Shown here: in pieces, positions 18,964-26,225 of the stretch
Position numbering within the stretch: the first letter of the stretch is position 1
Layout of the letters: the number at the start of each line of letters is the position of its first letter
Assembly (NCBI GenBank): GCA_035933635.1
Contig: DASYYY010000031.1
Span: forward strand, 1-64,000
Direction: 5' to 3'
Source of the DNA: JAKIVR01 sp035933635
Lineage (GTDB): Archaea; Thermoplasmatota; Thermoplasmata; Lutacidiplasmatales; UBA184
Length of the DNA stretch: 64,000 nucleotides
Notes under the pieces: generated by a model
What the model was told of the DNA's origin: nothing
Database searches by the model: none
What the model saw: only the letters and a program-made list of their open reading frames with translations
Translations under genes and position numbers: made by a program

Positions 18964-19411
18964 CCGCCGGCGGACGCACGATCAGCACCGGGCACGTCAC
19001 GTGGTGGAGCACCTCGTCAGAGGTGCTGCCGAGCAACAATCGGCGCGTCGCGGACAGTCCGCGCGAACCCATCACCAGCAGATCGGCCGGATTCTTCTCG
19101 AGGAAGGCCACGAGCTCCTCGGCGATATGGCCCTCCAGGCAGACCCCGGTCACCGTCGATAGCCCGGTGCCCTCGGCCTTGGCGACCGCCGCGGCGAGGA
19201 CCTCCTTGTAGTGGCGGACCTCGCCTTCGAGGACCTCGGTCGGTACCCACGGTTCGGCCGAAACCGCGTACGCCGTCAGGGGCGCGACGGTCAGGACGGT
19301 CACCTTCGCACCGTAGCGCTTCGCCAGGTCGCTCGCCACCTCGAGAGCGCGGTCGGCGTACGTCGAACCATCGATGGCCACGGCGATGCGCTCGAATCCT
19401 ACGGCCGGCAT
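18926..19411 (-). CDS. Universal stress protein, UspA family
   Basis: 161 residues. Single Usp domain: RIAVAIDGSTYADRALEVA at the start and the ATP-binding signature GSRGLSATRRLLLGSTSDEVL (G-x2-G-x9-GS) near 118-138, followed by HHVTCPVLIVR. Likely a soluble ATP-binding stress protein. A GTAGTAAG box (19435-19442, TATA-like on the minus strand) is centred 27.5 bp before the ATG, suggesting leaderless transcription. The last 13 residues are Pro-rich and encoded in the overlap with rpl10e. Confidence 0.88.
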   Translation of the reverse strand: MPAVGFERIAVAIDGSTYADRALEVASDLAKRYGAKVTVLTVAPLTAYAVSAEPWVPTEVLEGEVRHYKEVLAAAVAKAEGTGLSTVTGVCLEGHIAEELVAFLEKNPADLLVMGSRGLSATRRLLLGSTSDEVLHHVTCPVLIVRPPAATPPAPPADPRP

Positions 19412-19549
19412 CGAGCGCGGGCATCGCGGGAAAGGTAGTAAGCCGATTCCCAGGGCGGGTTCGACCGCGCGATGTTTTCGACGAAGGCGGGCCGGGTCCG
19501 TCGCAAAGTCTATGGGCGGAGCGACCTCTGAACGTCAAGGGGATTGCTG

Positions 19550-20104
19550 GTGGCACCGACCTGCTCGAACTGCGGCGGAACGGAATTTCTCTGGGCGGGC
19601 GAACTCAAGACCGGTGGCCGGTTCGGCCAAGGGCCGCTGTCGTTGCGGGGGGGCGGCGAGCTCCCGCTCGGCACGCGCATCTGCCGGTCCTGTGGGCACG
19701 CCGACCTCTTCCTGCGCGATGTGAAGATCCTCAACGCCCCGCACCACTGGCGTCCGGGCGAGTTCGTTCCGATCTCGAGTCCGGCGCCGGCCAAGGCGCA
19801 CACCGCGGGCCATCCCCACGCCCCCGAATCGCCGTCGACTCCGACCGAACCGACCCCGATCGCGCCGTCACCGTCCCTTCCCCCGCCCGCCCCGGAGCCG
19901 CCGGTCGTCAGCGAGCCCGAACCGGCAACGGCCGCCGAATCCCGTCCGCCGCCCGAGCCCGCGCCGGCGGAAGCGGCTCCGTCCGCCCCGGCCTCCGAAC
20001 CCACGACGGAAGCACCCGCACACAAGCCCGCCAGCCGCCGGCGGAGCTCGAGGTCCCGCAAGAGCGCCGAGCCGGCGACCGAGGCCCCCACGGGTACCGG
20101 CTGA
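19550..20104 (+). CDS. Zinc-ribbon protein with long Pro/Ala/Glu-rich tail
   Basis: 184 residues from GTG 19550 (TTG 19544 also in frame). Residues 1-60 form a zinc ribbon: CSNCGGTEFLW and ICRSCGHADLFL. The rest (about 75-184) is low complexity, rich in Pro, Ala and Glu, ending in a basic RRRSSRSRKS patch. The ribbon resembles small archaeal nucleic-acid or scaffold ribbons; no function recognised. Confidence 0.6.
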   Translation: MAPTCSNCGGTEFLWAGELKTGGRFGQGPLSLRGGGELPLGTRICRSCGHADLFLRDVKILNAPHHWRPGEFVPISSPAPAKAHTAGHPHAPESPSTPTEPTPIAPSPSLPPPAPEPPVVSEPEPATAAESRPPPEPAPAEAAPSAPASEPTTEAPAHKPASRRRSSRSRKSAEPATEAPTGTG

Positions 20105-20175
20105 GCAAGTAGAGCTCTGGGTTCTCCCTCATCCCCCAAGGGGACTCCGCCGGGCAGTGGCGCCGGCGGTGGGGC

Positions 20176-20679
20176 CTACCGCGCTCGAGACCGTCCCTTC
20201 TTGGGTCGCCGGCCGCGGGCGCTCGGCTTGGGGCTCGCACGACGCCTCGGCGCCCTCGGGCGTGATCGCCGAGCCGAGGCGCGTCGCTCCGGCGGCGCGC
20301 GTCCGCGCAGCGTCTCCCGGACCATCGAGGTCGGGGCCTCCAGCAGCCAGAAGATGTTCCCGTCGGGGTCGGCGAATTTCGCCATCTGCCCCCAAGATTC
20401 CTTCCGTGGGGCTTCGGCGAACTGCACCCCGCCTCGCCGCATGCGCTCGACGAGGTCGTCCATGGCGTCGGTGACGAACGCGATCCCCGAGTTGCCGGGC
20501 TCGAGCGGTGCGAACCCCTCGCACAGGTGCAGCACGAAGCGATCCCCCGGCGGGGCGACGAGGGTCGCGTGGCCTCCCCCACCGATCGTGTAGGACCGGA
20601 ACCCGAGGTTCCTCACCCACCAGTCGGCCGATCGCTTCCGGTCCGAGACGACGACAGCCACGTCCGCGAGCGCGAGCAT
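20176..20679 (-). CDS. VOC (glyoxalase/dioxygenase superfamily) protein with basic tail
   Basis: 167 residues. One vicinal-oxygen-chelate domain (1-118): ADVAVVVSDRKRSADWWVRNLGF at the start and KFADPDGNIFWLLEAP at the end, both hallmarks of the fold. The expected first-strand metal His is Asp/Ala-like here, so metal binding is uncertain. Residues 125-167 are almost only Arg, Ala, Pro and Lys, an unusual basic tail that may bind nucleic acid or simply reflect GC-driven extension. Confidence 0.7.
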   Translation of the reverse strand: MLALADVAVVVSDRKRSADWWVRNLGFRSYTIGGGGHATLVAPPGDRFVLHLCEGFAPLEPGNSGIAFVTDAMDDLVERMRRGGVQFAEAPRKESWGQMAKFADPDGNIFWLLEAPTSMVRETLRGRAPPERRASARRSRPRAPRRRASPKPSARGRRPKKGRSRAR

Positions 20680-20749
20680 GGCCCCTTCATGCGGCCGGAA
20701 GATTATCGGTTGCGCGAGCCCGGCGTAACCCGCTCCGCACGTCGCCCCC

Positions 20750-22732
20750 TCAGGGCGTCCGAGGTCGGCTCCGGGCGCCGTCGGCGGATTTCGTCCCCTC
20801 GCCTTGGGGGATCTCGTCGACGTTGGGAGGCGGGGCGTCGGCCGAGGGTCCGGCCCACCAGCGCGGCCGACCGGCGAGCGACAGCGTCGGTAGCGTGATC
20901 CTCAGGACCCGGTCGCGCTCCTGTTCCTCTTCCAGCGCGAGCACCCGCGCCTGGAACAGGTCCTCCCGGGCGAACACTCCGAGGAACTGGGAGGGGTCCT
21001 CCGGGTCGACGACGGGCAGCGACTCGCAGTCGTACTGGGCCAGCAACGCGACGCCGACGCGCACGGGTTGGTCCGGGTCGAGCGTGCCGGGCGGCCGGTG
21101 GGCGATGGTCCGGATCGACCGACGGGGATCGCCCCCCTCGACGAGATAGTCGGCCACCTGCCCCTTGGTCACGAAGCCCGAGACGCGGCCCCGGGCGTCG
21201 AGGAGCGGGTAGCCGGCGAACTTGCTCGAACGCTCGGAGGCGAGCACCGCGACGTCGCCGACGGTGTACTCGTCGGAGGTCGGGACGATCTCGGTGTGCA
21301 TGACCGACCGGATCGGGGTGATCTCCAGAGGGTCGACAGCGTACTCGCGGGCGGCGTGCACCCGGCGCCGCGCGACCTTTTCGGTAAGGATCGAGCGCCG
21401 GAGCGTGAAGATCGTCACCGCCTCGGCCGCCAGGCAGCCAACGAACACCGGGAGCAATGCGTTGAGGTCGTGGGTGAGCTCGAGCACGAAAACGACGCCG
21501 GTGAACGGTACGCGCATCGTCCCGCCCAGGATCGCTCCCATCCCGATGAGCGCCCAGAACGCGACGGAGCCCGTCGGCATCCACAGTCCGATGAGCGAGC
21601 CCGATGCCGCGCCCATCATCAAGAGCGGGGCGAGGACCCCTCCCGAGGTCCCCGAGCCGAGCGAGGACGACCAGATCGCCCCCTTCACCAGCACGAGCGC
21701 CAGCATCGCGCTCGCGCCGAGGCCCCCGGCAAGGAGGAGGCCGATCGTGTCGTATCCGACGCCGAGGGCGCGCGGCACGATCAGACCCCCGATCCCGACG
21801 CCGACCCCCGCGATCGCGGGCCACCACATCCAGTGGACCGGGAGTCTACGGAACAGATCCTCGAACGCGTAGACGGTGTAGGTGAGCACGGTCGCGACGA
21901 GACCGACGCTGGCCCCGATGATCAGCGCACCCGCGGCCAAAGGTACCGAGGGCAGCGGGCTCGATGCGAGCGGGAAGAGCGGCGCGTTGCCCAGGATCCA
22001 CCACCGCACGACCGTCGCCATCAGCGAGGCCGCTCCGACCGGGATCAGACTACGGGGCCGCCACTCGAACAACAGCAGCTCGACGGCGAGGAGGACGGCG
22101 GCGAGGGGTGTGTTGAACGTTGCCGCCATGCCCGCGGCGGCGCCGGCGACGAGCAGCATCTTGCGCTCGGCGGCCGAGAGGTGCAGGTGCTGGGCGACGA
22201 GCGAGCCCAGCGAACCGCCGGTCATGATGATCGGTCCTTCGGCGCCGAACGGTCCGCCCGTGCCGATGGCGACCGCCGACGACACCGGCTTGAGGACGGT
22301 CATCCGGGGCTGGATCCGGCTCTTGTTGGTCAGGATCGATTCGATCGCCTCGGGAATCCCGTGGCCGCGGATCCGCTCGGAGCCGAACCGGGCCATCACC
22401 CCGACGATGAGCCCCCCGGCGACCGGGACCAGGATCGCGAGGAACCCGAGCTGGTTGCCCGCCGGCGAGACGAAGCTCCAGGCGAGCCGGTGGTAGTAGA
22501 ACAGGTTCGTGAACACGCCGATCAGCCCGAGCAGCAGCACGGCCACGAGCGCCCCGACGACGCCGATCCCGAGGGCGACCGCCACGAGGTAGAGCGTGCG
22601 GCGGTCCACGGTCGTGAAGTCCCCTAGCTCGTGGAACGCGAGCGGCCGCTGCATGGCAGGGGTGGAGCCGGGCTCGGTCCCCGCCGGAGCCCGCGGCGCC
22701 TCGGTCGGACCGGGGGTGGGTAGCTCGCTCAT
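20750..22732 (-). CDS. ClC-type chloride channel/transporter with CBS pair
   Basis: 660 residues from ATG 22732 (MSELPTPGPT). About ten to twelve membrane helices (50-470) followed by two CBS domains (about 490-630). ClC signatures: RGHGIPEAIES in place of GSGIP, GPFGAEGPIIMTGG with the gating Glu at about 165, and SGGVLAPLLMMGAASG for the third anion motif. The retained external Glu argues for a proton-coupled antiporter or gated channel. CBS motifs include PIRSVMHTEIVPT and GYPLLDARGRVSGFVTKGQV, which could sense nucleotides. Monocistronic. Confidence 0.88.
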   Translation of the reverse strand: MSELPTPGPTEAPRAPAGTEPGSTPAMQRPLAFHELGDFTTVDRRTLYLVAVALGIGVVGALVAVLLLGLIGVFTNLFYYHRLAWSFVSPAGNQLGFLAILVPVAGGLIVGVMARFGSERIRGHGIPEAIESILTNKSRIQPRMTVLKPVSSAVAIGTGGPFGAEGPIIMTGGSLGSLVAQHLHLSAAERKMLLVAGAAAGMAATFNTPLAAVLLAVELLLFEWRPRSLIPVGAASLMATVVRWWILGNAPLFPLASSPLPSVPLAAGALIIGASVGLVATVLTYTVYAFEDLFRRLPVHWMWWPAIAGVGVGIGGLIVPRALGVGYDTIGLLLAGGLGASAMLALVLVKGAIWSSSLGSGTSGGVLAPLLMMGAASGSLIGLWMPTGSVAFWALIGMGAILGGTMRVPFTGVVFVLELTHDLNALLPVFVGCLAAEAVTIFTLRRSILTEKVARRRVHAAREYAVDPLEITPIRSVMHTEIVPTSDEYTVGDVAVLASERSSKFAGYPLLDARGRVSGFVTKGQVADYLVEGGDPRRSIRTIAHRPPGTLDPDQPVRVGVALLAQYDCESLPVVDPEDPSQFLGVFAREDLFQARVLALEEEQERDRVLRITLPTLSLAGRPRWWAGPSADAPPPNVDEIPQGEGTKSADGARSRPRTP

Positions 22733-22981
22733 CGCACGGTATGGGGGCGGCGGATGACGACGCGCTCGGCGCGGAGCGATCCGCGCCCTCAACGCGTGGC
22801 GGGATCCACTCGTCGACTACGCCAGGTCACCCGACCGGGCCGAAAACATGAGGATTGGCCCCCCGGCTGAACGGTTGGTGCGCGGATGCCCGAGCCCCGA
22901 ACCCTGCCCCCACTTGGAACCGAGGACGCCCGCAACGAACGGGTCCCCCGACGACCCGTTCCACGATGCTTCGGGCCACGA

Positions 22982-22989
22982 GTTATACC
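22982..22989 (+). promoter_or_regulatory. TATA box GTTATACC of the alpha/beta hydrolase gene
   Basis: Centred about 24.5 bp before ATG 23010, within a 277-bp gap between divergent genes. Supports 23010 as the start over in-frame codons farther upstream. Confidence 0.55.
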
Positions 22990-23009
22990 CGAACCCACTC
23001 GCGTGCAGC

Positions 23010-23711
23010 ATGGCGAGTTTCGTGCTGGTCCCGGGAGCTTGGCTGGGCTCTTGGGTGTGGGATCGCGTGGCGCCGGAGTTGGAGAAGAAGGGCCACCGGG
23101 CCTACCCCGTCACGTTGACCGGCATGGGCGAACGGGTCCATCTCGCGGGCCACGGCTTCGGCATGGAAACCGCGGTCCAGGACGTCCTGAATGTTCTCCG
23201 GTTTAATGCGATCGACCGACCCGTGCTGGTCGGCCACAGCTTCGCGGGCAAGGTGGCGGCGGCCGTGGCGGATCGAGCGCACGACAAGGTCCACCGGGTT
23301 GTCTACGTCGACGCGTTCCGCCCCGAGCGGGTCACCGAACCGCAGGGCGGCTTTGACCCCCAGAAGGAGTTCGGGCCGGCGCCGGCCGGCACCCATGCCA
23401 TCCCACTGACCAAGGAGATCGTCGGGCGGATCGGGCCGGACGTCCAGGGTGCCGACCTTCGGTGGATGTTGGAGCTCGGTACTCCCTGGCCGATCCAGCT
23501 GGCCATCGATCCGATCACCCTGACGAAGAACTACGACCACGTGAAGGAGGCCTACATCTTCTGCCGTCAGAGCGGCGATCCGGTGGACGAGATCGTGGCC
23601 GGGAAGTGGGGCAAGCTCGACGGGCCGCACACGATCATCGATTCCGGCCATTGGCCGATGGTCACGAAACCCGAGCAGCTCGCGGACGATCTGGTCAAGC
23701 TCGCGCGGTGA
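23010..23711 (+). CDS. Alpha/beta hydrolase
   Basis: 233 residues from ATG 23010. Starts FVLVPGAWLGSWVWDRVAPEL (oxyanion region), nucleophile elbow VGHSFAGKV with Ser at about 77, and C-terminal IIDSGHWPMVTKPEQLADDL carrying the catalytic His. It resembles the small esterase/hydroxynitrile-lyase-like group. Substrate unknown. Ends about 100 bp before the tRNA-Met gene, which is on the opposite strand. Confidence 0.85.
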   Translation: MASFVLVPGAWLGSWVWDRVAPELEKKGHRAYPVTLTGMGERVHLAGHGFGMETAVQDVLNVLRFNAIDRPVLVGHSFAGKVAAAVADRAHDKVHRVVYVDAFRPERVTEPQGGFDPQKEFGPAPAGTHAIPLTKEIVGRIGPDVQGADLRWMLELGTPWPIQLAIDPITLTKNYDHVKEAYIFCRQSGDPVDEIVAGKWGKLDGPHTIIDSGHWPMVTKPEQLADDLVKLAR

Positions 23712-23814
23712 CCGGAATCGGCCGTTGGGATCGCCGACCCGGAGGCCACTCGAGAATCGCCGGTACGGTGGGCGGCTGTCCGATCGGCGGGAACGCTAGC
23801 GCCCGCCGTGAGAG

Positions 23815-23917
23815 TAGCGGGGCATGGATTTGAACCATGGATCTACGGGTTATGAGCCCGTCGGGATTTCAGGACGAACGGAAGCTCCGTTCGTTTTCCT
23901 GACTACCCTACCCCGCT
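23815..23917 (-). tRNA. Initiator tRNA-Met(CAT) with D-arm intron
   Basis: 103-nt gene including A73, no encoded CCA. Acceptor AGCGGGG/CCCCGCT with A1-U72, anticodon arm ACGGG-CTCATAA-CCCGT, and T-arm CATGG-TTCAAAT-CCATG all pair perfectly. A1-U72 together with three consecutive G-C pairs under the anticodon loop mark the archaeal initiator. The D-arm is 28 nt too long; removing the predicted intron leaves a 75-nt tRNA with D-arm GGGTAGTCAGGAAATCCC. Confidence 0.93.
23868..23895 (-). other. 28-nt tRNA intron in D-loop, bulge-helix-bulge
   Basis: In tRNA numbering along the gene, CAGG (17-20) pairs with CCTG (45-48) as a 4-bp central helix. A 3-nt AAA bulge (21-23) lies on the 5' strand and a 3-nt AAA bulge (49-51) on the 3' strand. 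The intron hairpin ACGAACGGA-GCT-TCCGTTCGT (9 bp) sits on top. Cutting after the second A of each bulge removes nt 23-50 and restores a normal D-loop. The geometry is that of a canonical archaeal splicing substrate, at a noncanonical place near position 20/21. Confidence 0.8.
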
Positions 23918-24054
23918 TCGGGGCGCTCTGAGGCGCCGGGCTATTTGAGACTGACCTCGGGCGGGCCCGACCGCCGGGGAGAACGCGCTCGTTGCGTTCG
24001 AGTCCGGCAGTGCACCGGCTGCTCCGGAGGGAGACCAACCTTCGTCGCGGCCGG

Positions 24055-24840
24055 TCAGCCCTGGGGCTGGTACGGCTCCCTCGGATGGCTGTTCTGCATG
24101 TGCGCGTCCAGCTGCGTCGTGGTCCAGAACCGGGCCTGACAGACCGCACAGGTCAGCTGCGGCGGACCGAAACCGCCGCTGGGGGTCGTTTCCGCGCTGC
24201 CCTCCTCGGTCCCGTCCGCAGGGGCCATCGACTCTTCCGTCTCGGGCGACGCCGCCGAGCTACGGGCCAGCAGCGCTCCGACGAGCGCGAGCACCCCGGC
24301 GACGAACGCGAGGTACCAACCGATCGCCGGACCCCAAGTTTCCGTGGCTCCGCCGATGGTGGTGCTCCCGAAGAACGAGCTCTGGGGGCCCATGCCGGAG
24401 CCGCCGAAGAACCCGCTGGAGTGTCCGGTATCGGTGCTCAAGGCTCCGGGCTGGGAGGCCAAGAGGACCACCGGGGCGACGACGGCGACGATCAGCGCGA
24501 CGATCCCGAGCGCCAGCACCGCATTGCGCCACTGCGGTCGAGCGACCAGGGCGAATCCGAGAGCCCCACCCGCGATGCCGATCGCGCCTCCCAGGCCTGC
24601 CAGCGCCGCGACGCTGGTGTAGAGCGTCCCGGTGTGGTTGAGGTGGGATGCCGAGTAGGTTTCGGTGAGCGAGTACTGGGGCGAGGCGGCGGTCACCTGG
24701 TTGTCGGGCAGGAGGTTGATCGCGGCGGAGCCCTGGGGGCTCGACACGTTGATGGCGTACCACGAGACGAAGATCGACACCAGGAGAATGACTCCGGCGA
24801 CGAGCATCAGGAGCGAGCCGGCGATCCACTTACCGTTCAT
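24055..24840 (-). CDS. Four-helix membrane protein with C-terminal C2H2 finger
   Basis: 261 residues from ATG 24840 (MNGKWIAGSLLML). Helices near 6-28, about 76-103, 107-130 and about 172-193, with an external Ser/Thr/Gly-rich loop (130-170). After a Glu-rich linker comes a finger with pattern C-x2-C-x12-H-x4-H (CAVCQARFWTTTQLDAHMQ). It is a rare combination of a membrane anchor and a C2H2 finger on the cytosolic side. No function recognised. An ATTTATTG box near 24886 would give a leader of about 20 nt. Confidence 0.65.
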   Translation of the reverse strand: MNGKWIAGSLLMLVAGVILLVSIFVSWYAINVSSPQGSAAINLLPDNQVTAASPQYSLTETYSASHLNHTGTLYTSVAALAGLGGAIGIAGGALGFALVARPQWRNAVLALGIVALIVAVVAPVVLLASQPGALSTDTGHSSGFFGGSGMGPQSSFFGSTTIGGATETWGPAIGWYLAFVAGVLALVGALLARSSAASPETEESMAPADGTEEGSAETTPSGGFGPPQLTCAVCQARFWTTTQLDAHMQNSHPREPYQPQG

Positions 24841-25195
24841 CTTCAGGTCGGAAACCCCTCGATCGGGGGGACGCGTTCCGCCCAATAAATGAAACGATGC
24901 TCGGTCGGTGCGGGATGACCTCAGGCCCCCTGGTGCGAGCCGGCGTGGCCCCGGGAAGCACGCGCTCGCTTACTCGTCGGGTAGAACTGGCGCTGTTCGA
25001 AGCGGCTCATTGTCCCGATCGCGCCGGGGGCGACGGTCCGCGTGGAGATCCGCGACCGCGCGCCCTTTCCTGCGCAGGGACCGCAGGATCCCTCGTCACG
25101 ACGGATAACACGACCGACGTGCCGTCGGATTCGGGGGGCAACTTCCATGACCTCCTACCTCCTCCTGGTCTCCGACGTTCGGAGGGGACCGAACG
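24841..25195. other. Divergent intergenic region, promoters only
   Basis: 355 bp without a convincing gene. It holds an ATTTATTG-type box for the membrane-protein gene (about 24886-24893, on the minus strand), a GGATAACAC box for the HTH gene (about 25102-25110) and the dyad described separately at its right end. Confidence 0.5.
25176..25195 (+). promoter_or_regulatory. Dyad enclosing the Shine-Dalgarno of the HTH regulator
   Basis: Arms CGTTCGG (25176-25182) and CCGAACG (25189-25195) are perfect inverted repeats; the 6-nt loop AGGGGA together with the flanking GG makes a GGAGGGG ribosome-binding site, and the ATG follows directly. As DNA it could be an autoregulatory operator; as RNA it is a 7-bp hairpin presenting or masking the Shine-Dalgarno. 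Confidence 0.55.
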
Positions 25196-26143
25196 ATGGA
25201 TCGGCTCGATATTCGCATCCTCAGGGAACTCTTCCAGGGCCAAACGATCTGGCCCGCGCGACCCGGCCTCCTCGCGTCGTATCGGCAGGTGGCGCGATCG
25301 CTCGGTGCCTCGCCGGGCACCGTTCGCAATCGGATCCAACGCTGGATCCGCTCCGGGTTCCTACAGGGACACGCGGTCTACGTGAACCCCAAGCTCCTGG
25401 GGTTGCTGTCCGGTTCCTACGCCATCGAAGTCTCGCCGGCCCTTCGCAAGCGCGACGTCATCGAGGCGCTTGGGGAGTTGGACGGGGTCGTCTTCTTCGA
25501 GAACTTCCGGGGTAATCTCCTCGGGCTCGGGGTGACCTACCGTGACGAGGCGAGCCTCGCCGTGCTGCTGGACCGGGTCGATCAGATCGCGCGGTCGGAA
25601 CGCGGAGTGTTCAGTCGGGTGCAGCACCCCCCGCTCGCGATCGTCCTCACCCGCCCGGAGTGGGCGCTGATCTCCCGCCTGATGTCCGGCGATTTCCAGA
25701 CCTACCCGCAGCTTGCGCGCGAACTGCGGATCTCCGTCCGCACGCTCAAGCGTCGGGCGGCCCGGCTCGCTCGGTCGGGGGCGGTGCTCTCGTACCCCCG
25801 GATCGACTACCGGGCGCTGGAGGGCGGGGTCACCGCCGAGCTGCTCCTGTCCTTCGCTTCACCCGACACCCGCCCGAGCGCGGAGCGGACCGTGCGGGAA
25901 CGGCTCGACGACTGGAGCATCTTCGCCGGGGTCTGGGAGGAGTTCGACATCTTCCGGCTCATCCTCCCGAACGTCACGATCGCCTCCGAGCTCGCGGAAG
26001 AGGTGGGTCGGATCGAGGGCGTCCGCTTCGCCCGGCTGGAGTTCGTCGATGGCCTCATCGACCGATTCGAGAAGCTGCGCTCGCACCTCGATGTGGTGCT
26101 CGCCCAACCCCGTCCTCCCTCGAAACTGATCGAGGCCGCCTGA
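25196..26143 (+). CDS. Tandem winged-HTH transcriptional regulator (Lrp/AsnC-like)
   Basis: 315 residues. First HTH at about 28-60 (SYRQVARSLGASPGTVRNRIQRWIRSGFL), second at about 168-200 (YPQLARELRISVRTLKRRAARLARSGAV), each followed by an alpha/beta segment of the kind that oligomerises or binds effector in Lrp/AsnC proteins. The duplication suggests one chain mimics a dimer. It sits just upstream of the Kelch genes and may control them, an inference from position only. Confidence 0.75.
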   Translation: MDRLDIRILRELFQGQTIWPARPGLLASYRQVARSLGASPGTVRNRIQRWIRSGFLQGHAVYVNPKLLGLLSGSYAIEVSPALRKRDVIEALGELDGVVFFENFRGNLLGLGVTYRDEASLAVLLDRVDQIARSERGVFSRVQHPPLAIVLTRPEWALISRLMSGDFQTYPQLARELRISVRTLKRRAARLARSGAVLSYPRIDYRALEGGVTAELLLSFASPDTRPSAERTVRERLDDWSIFAGVWEEFDIFRLILPNVTIASELAEEVGRIEGVRFARLEFVDGLIDRFEKLRSHLDVVLAQPRPPSKLIEAA

Positions 26144-26225
26144 TCGTTCCGCTCCGTGGCCCTTTCGTTCATCCGGGCTGAACGCAGGTCTATCCACTGA
26201 ACGACGTTCCCACCCGGCGAACACT

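Noticed and set aside
23860..23900. Hairpin insert in tRNA-Met considered as a MITE or attachment site
   Set aside because: No target-site duplication or terminal repeats beyond the hairpin, and the two 3-nt bulges with a 4-bp helix fit a tRNA intron much better.
24921..25148. Small frames in the membrane-protein/HTH intergenic region
   Set aside because: No motif, no ribosome site, and the region is needed for two divergent promoters.
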